Source of the DNA: Alviniconcha marisindica
Lineage: Eukaryota > Mollusca > Gastropoda > Provannidae
Length of the DNA stretch: 64,000 nucleotides
Reading direction: 5' to 3'
Assembly: GCA_018857735.1 (NCBI GenBank)
Contig: JABMCL010003715.1
Coordinates: 527,501 to 591,500, forward strand
Part shown: piece after piece, positions 62,190 through 64,000 of the stretch
How the letters are laid out: every line of letters starts with the position of its first letter
How positions within the stretch are numbered: position 1 is the stretch's first letter
Made by a program: the position numbers and the translations under genes
Notes under the pieces: generated by a model
Told to the model about the DNA's origin: nothing
Databases searched by the model: none
What the model saw: only the letters and a program-made list of their open reading frames with translations

Positions 62190-62420
62190 TCTAGGATTTT
62201 AATGTCCCGTCAGCCACGTAGGGTCACCTCAAGACAAATCACACATTCACAATTCTTTTGCACCAGTTCAAAACACAAGTCACTAAATCACAAGTCTGTC
62301 TAATTGACTGTCAGTATTATGTTGAAAACCAACCATCCATTCATTTATCAATGCACAGTAACAGTTTTTAACACAAGCTTTGGTATGTCAAAAACCAATG
62401 TCCATTCCATTCCTGGGTAC

Positions 62421-62459
<39 letters not shown>

Positions 62460-62800
62460 CTAGGCACTCACCAGGAGAACCTGCTTACAAGTGACTGTGG
62501 CTAGTAATGTAGTATGAGCATGGTGACCTATTTTATTCCACAGGCCCACACAGGAAAACTGGGTTAGCTTTTACTATAACTGGGTTAAAACCTTGGGACA
62601 GATCTGGAAAAAGTGAGGGCAAATGGACCTGTACAAAAGAAATTTGGACAAGGGGGAAATTCCTGGCAGTGGGCAAAGCACGCCACGGCTACACTCTGAC
62701 CTACTCCATCAGGCTTTAAAGGGAGAACATTTGTCAGTTCTGGGTTCTCGACAGAGGGGACCTTAGTTTCTGCATCCGCAGCACCCCACTGAGGGACTGA
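62190..62800. mobile_element. Dispersed repeat, copy B (paralogue of 32966-33690)
   Basis: TTTTAATGTCCCGTCAGCCA, CACACATTCACAATTCTTTT, GGTGACCTATTTTATTCCAC, GGGTTCTCGACAGAGGGGAC and TTTCTGCATCCGCAGCACCC match the 33-kb copy. A 166-codon minus-strand frame (63085-62585) overlaps it but is broken in the paralogue, so it is not supported as a gene. (TA)n at 62424-62457 sits between matching blocks. Confidence 0.7.
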
Positions 62801-63557
62801 AGTAAACAACGCCCCAGAAACAGTTCCCCCCTGGGGTACTCTACCCCCAGTTCCCAGCTCTGTACCATTATTAACAACAGGGAATACTGCCTGTTGACGC
62901 GGTACTAGGGTTACTAGTAACAGGCACCTTGTCCCCACTGGAAGATTTATTCCTGGCCCCTTGTCAGGCCACACTTCAGAGTTAATAAACTCCTCTCTCT
63001 TACTAGTCTTAGCCTCTACTAGCCTACCTCTTGATTGCTCTCCAGTTGGGACTATCACTGGCAAACACTTCAGCTCACTAGTCAATCACTACCAGCCCAA
63101 TCATCATCACCCACCGCTTACACTACAGTTACATTGTTACAAAGGGTCAAAGGTTAAAGTACTTAAATTCCTTGCTTTGCAAGAGCTCTCTGATTTTTTT
63201 TAAATATTCTTTTTACTAAATGGGTCAGAGTGAATGAAGAGATGGCTGAGTAAATGGAGAGGAGAGACTTACCAAAGAGGGTGGGGTGGGGGGTGGGGTG
63301 GGTGGGGGGTGGGGGGGGATAGCAAAAGAAAAGCAACAGCTGACATAAAGAAAGCAATCTGAAAGAGATTTTCAACAATCTACTGACTGGAAGTGTAACA
63401 AAGAGAGACAAAGACACTCAGACAGACTGACAGAGAGAGAGATTACAAGATTATTTTATTTTATTGTCAGGCCTCTCAAGCAATTCAAATTCTCATGGAT
63501 CCAATGATGGACTTAAAGTTAAACTCTGTTTTTTTATGTTTAAAGCTTTAAAAATGA

Positions 63558-63559
<2 letters not shown>

Positions 63560-63638
<79 letters not shown>
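63560..63638. repeat. (GA)n microsatellite
   Basis: About 39 uninterrupted GA units, followed by GCGCGCAC. Confidence 0.95.
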
Positions 63639-63642
<4 letters not shown>

Positions 63643-63841
63643 CACAAAATCAACAACTGAACCCTTTAGTCAACAGAGTTATCAAGAAATAACAATGACT
63701 CTGATGGGTCACAGTAAGTTGAACAGCAACTTGAGCAAGGCTGTAACTTAGTAAAATGTCAGTGTAATGTGCTTTGCACAAAATTTGGTATGATGACTTT
63801 ACATTCAAAACACTTTTTTTTAAATTCAAGATTTTTTTTAC

Positions 63842-63874
63842 CTGAGTAGCAATCATGCTCCCACTGTGTGGTGG
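63842..63874 (-). CDS. Weak candidate 33-nt internal exon near the right edge
   Basis: Minus strand: an acceptor with a fair pyrimidine tract (CCTGTTCCGCTGTAG), 11 codons reading PPHSGSMIATQ, and a donor (CTACTCAG|GTAAAA). Phase 0 in and out, compatible with the downstream candidate at 61204 and the exon at 59021. Microexons this short are easily produced by chance; transcript support is needed. If real, the gene continues beyond the right edge of the window. Confidence 0.28.
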
Positions 63875-64000
63875 CTACAGCGGAACAGGTCCAATATATT
63901 TGCAAACATACAAATTACAATGTCTCTGTCTGGTATTGTGGTACAGTAAATACATCTGATCAACATACACCTTGTTGACTGCAAACAGTTCACTGACTCA

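Noticed and set aside
62585..63085. 166-codon minus-strand ORF
   Set aside because: Overlaps a dispersed repeat whose other copy (33 kb) has no such frame, and there is no recognisable domain or splice context. Kept only as a repeat.

Overview
The window looks like a piece of an animal (eukaryotic) nuclear genome, most probably a marine mollusc such as a gastropod. There are no operons or long single-frame genes. Coding sequence occurs as split exons with good splice sites, and most of the window is intronic or intergenic DNA full of dinucleotide microsatellites (GA, TA, CA), pure poly-C/poly-G tracts of 19-29 bases, tRNA-headed SINEs, inverted-repeat elements and young tandem duplications. 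The taxon is inference; no gene or RNA here fixes it.

The one gene I can support strongly is on the minus strand. It has a 1,117-nt exon (59021-57905), a 3,306-nt exon (26942-23637) and a 41-nt terminal coding exon (21089-21049). Each has consensus splice sites, all split codons are compatible (1 nt + 2 nt at both junctions), and the three together are 4,464 nt, exactly 1,487 codons plus a TAG stop. The product is a large, mostly disordered Ser/Pro/Lys-rich protein with acidic patches, a poly-Lys stretch and a few ordered-looking islands. I could not assign it to a named family. Two short exons not visible as long ORFs, at 39379-39289 and 54518-54407, each start with ATG and end at a consensus donor in exactly the phase needed to join the 3.3-kb exon. 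They may be alternative first exons. Three weaker exon candidates lie at 63874-63842, 61204-61163 and 56714-56672.

Layout. 1-3.8 kb: CpG-containing intergenic DNA with an inverted-repeat element, a non-LTR retrotransposon 3' fragment and a possible TATA/first-exon unit. 3.8-4.5 kb: a SINE and a compound GA/GACA array. 4.5-21 kb: AT-rich, CpG-poor DNA with a near-perfect 75-bp-arm palindrome (7.5 kb), a 150-bp duplication (9 kb) and a 22-copy, 81-bp tandem array open on both strands (9.7-11.5 kb); its upper part may be a long 3' UTR. 21-27 kb: 3' half of the gene. 27-34.7 kb: CpG-poor intron with repeats. 34.8-48 kb: CpG-rich DNA carrying one candidate first exon, two SINEs and many poly-C/G tracts. 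48.3-50.6 kb: a diverged ~60-bp satellite split by an 855-bp TTAA-flanked transposable element. 51-57 kb: mixed, with the second candidate first exon. 57.9-64 kb: the upstream part of the gene, which appears to continue past the right edge.

No CRISPR, rRNA, intact tRNA, virus or toxin gene was seen. All composition statements are by eye, not computed.
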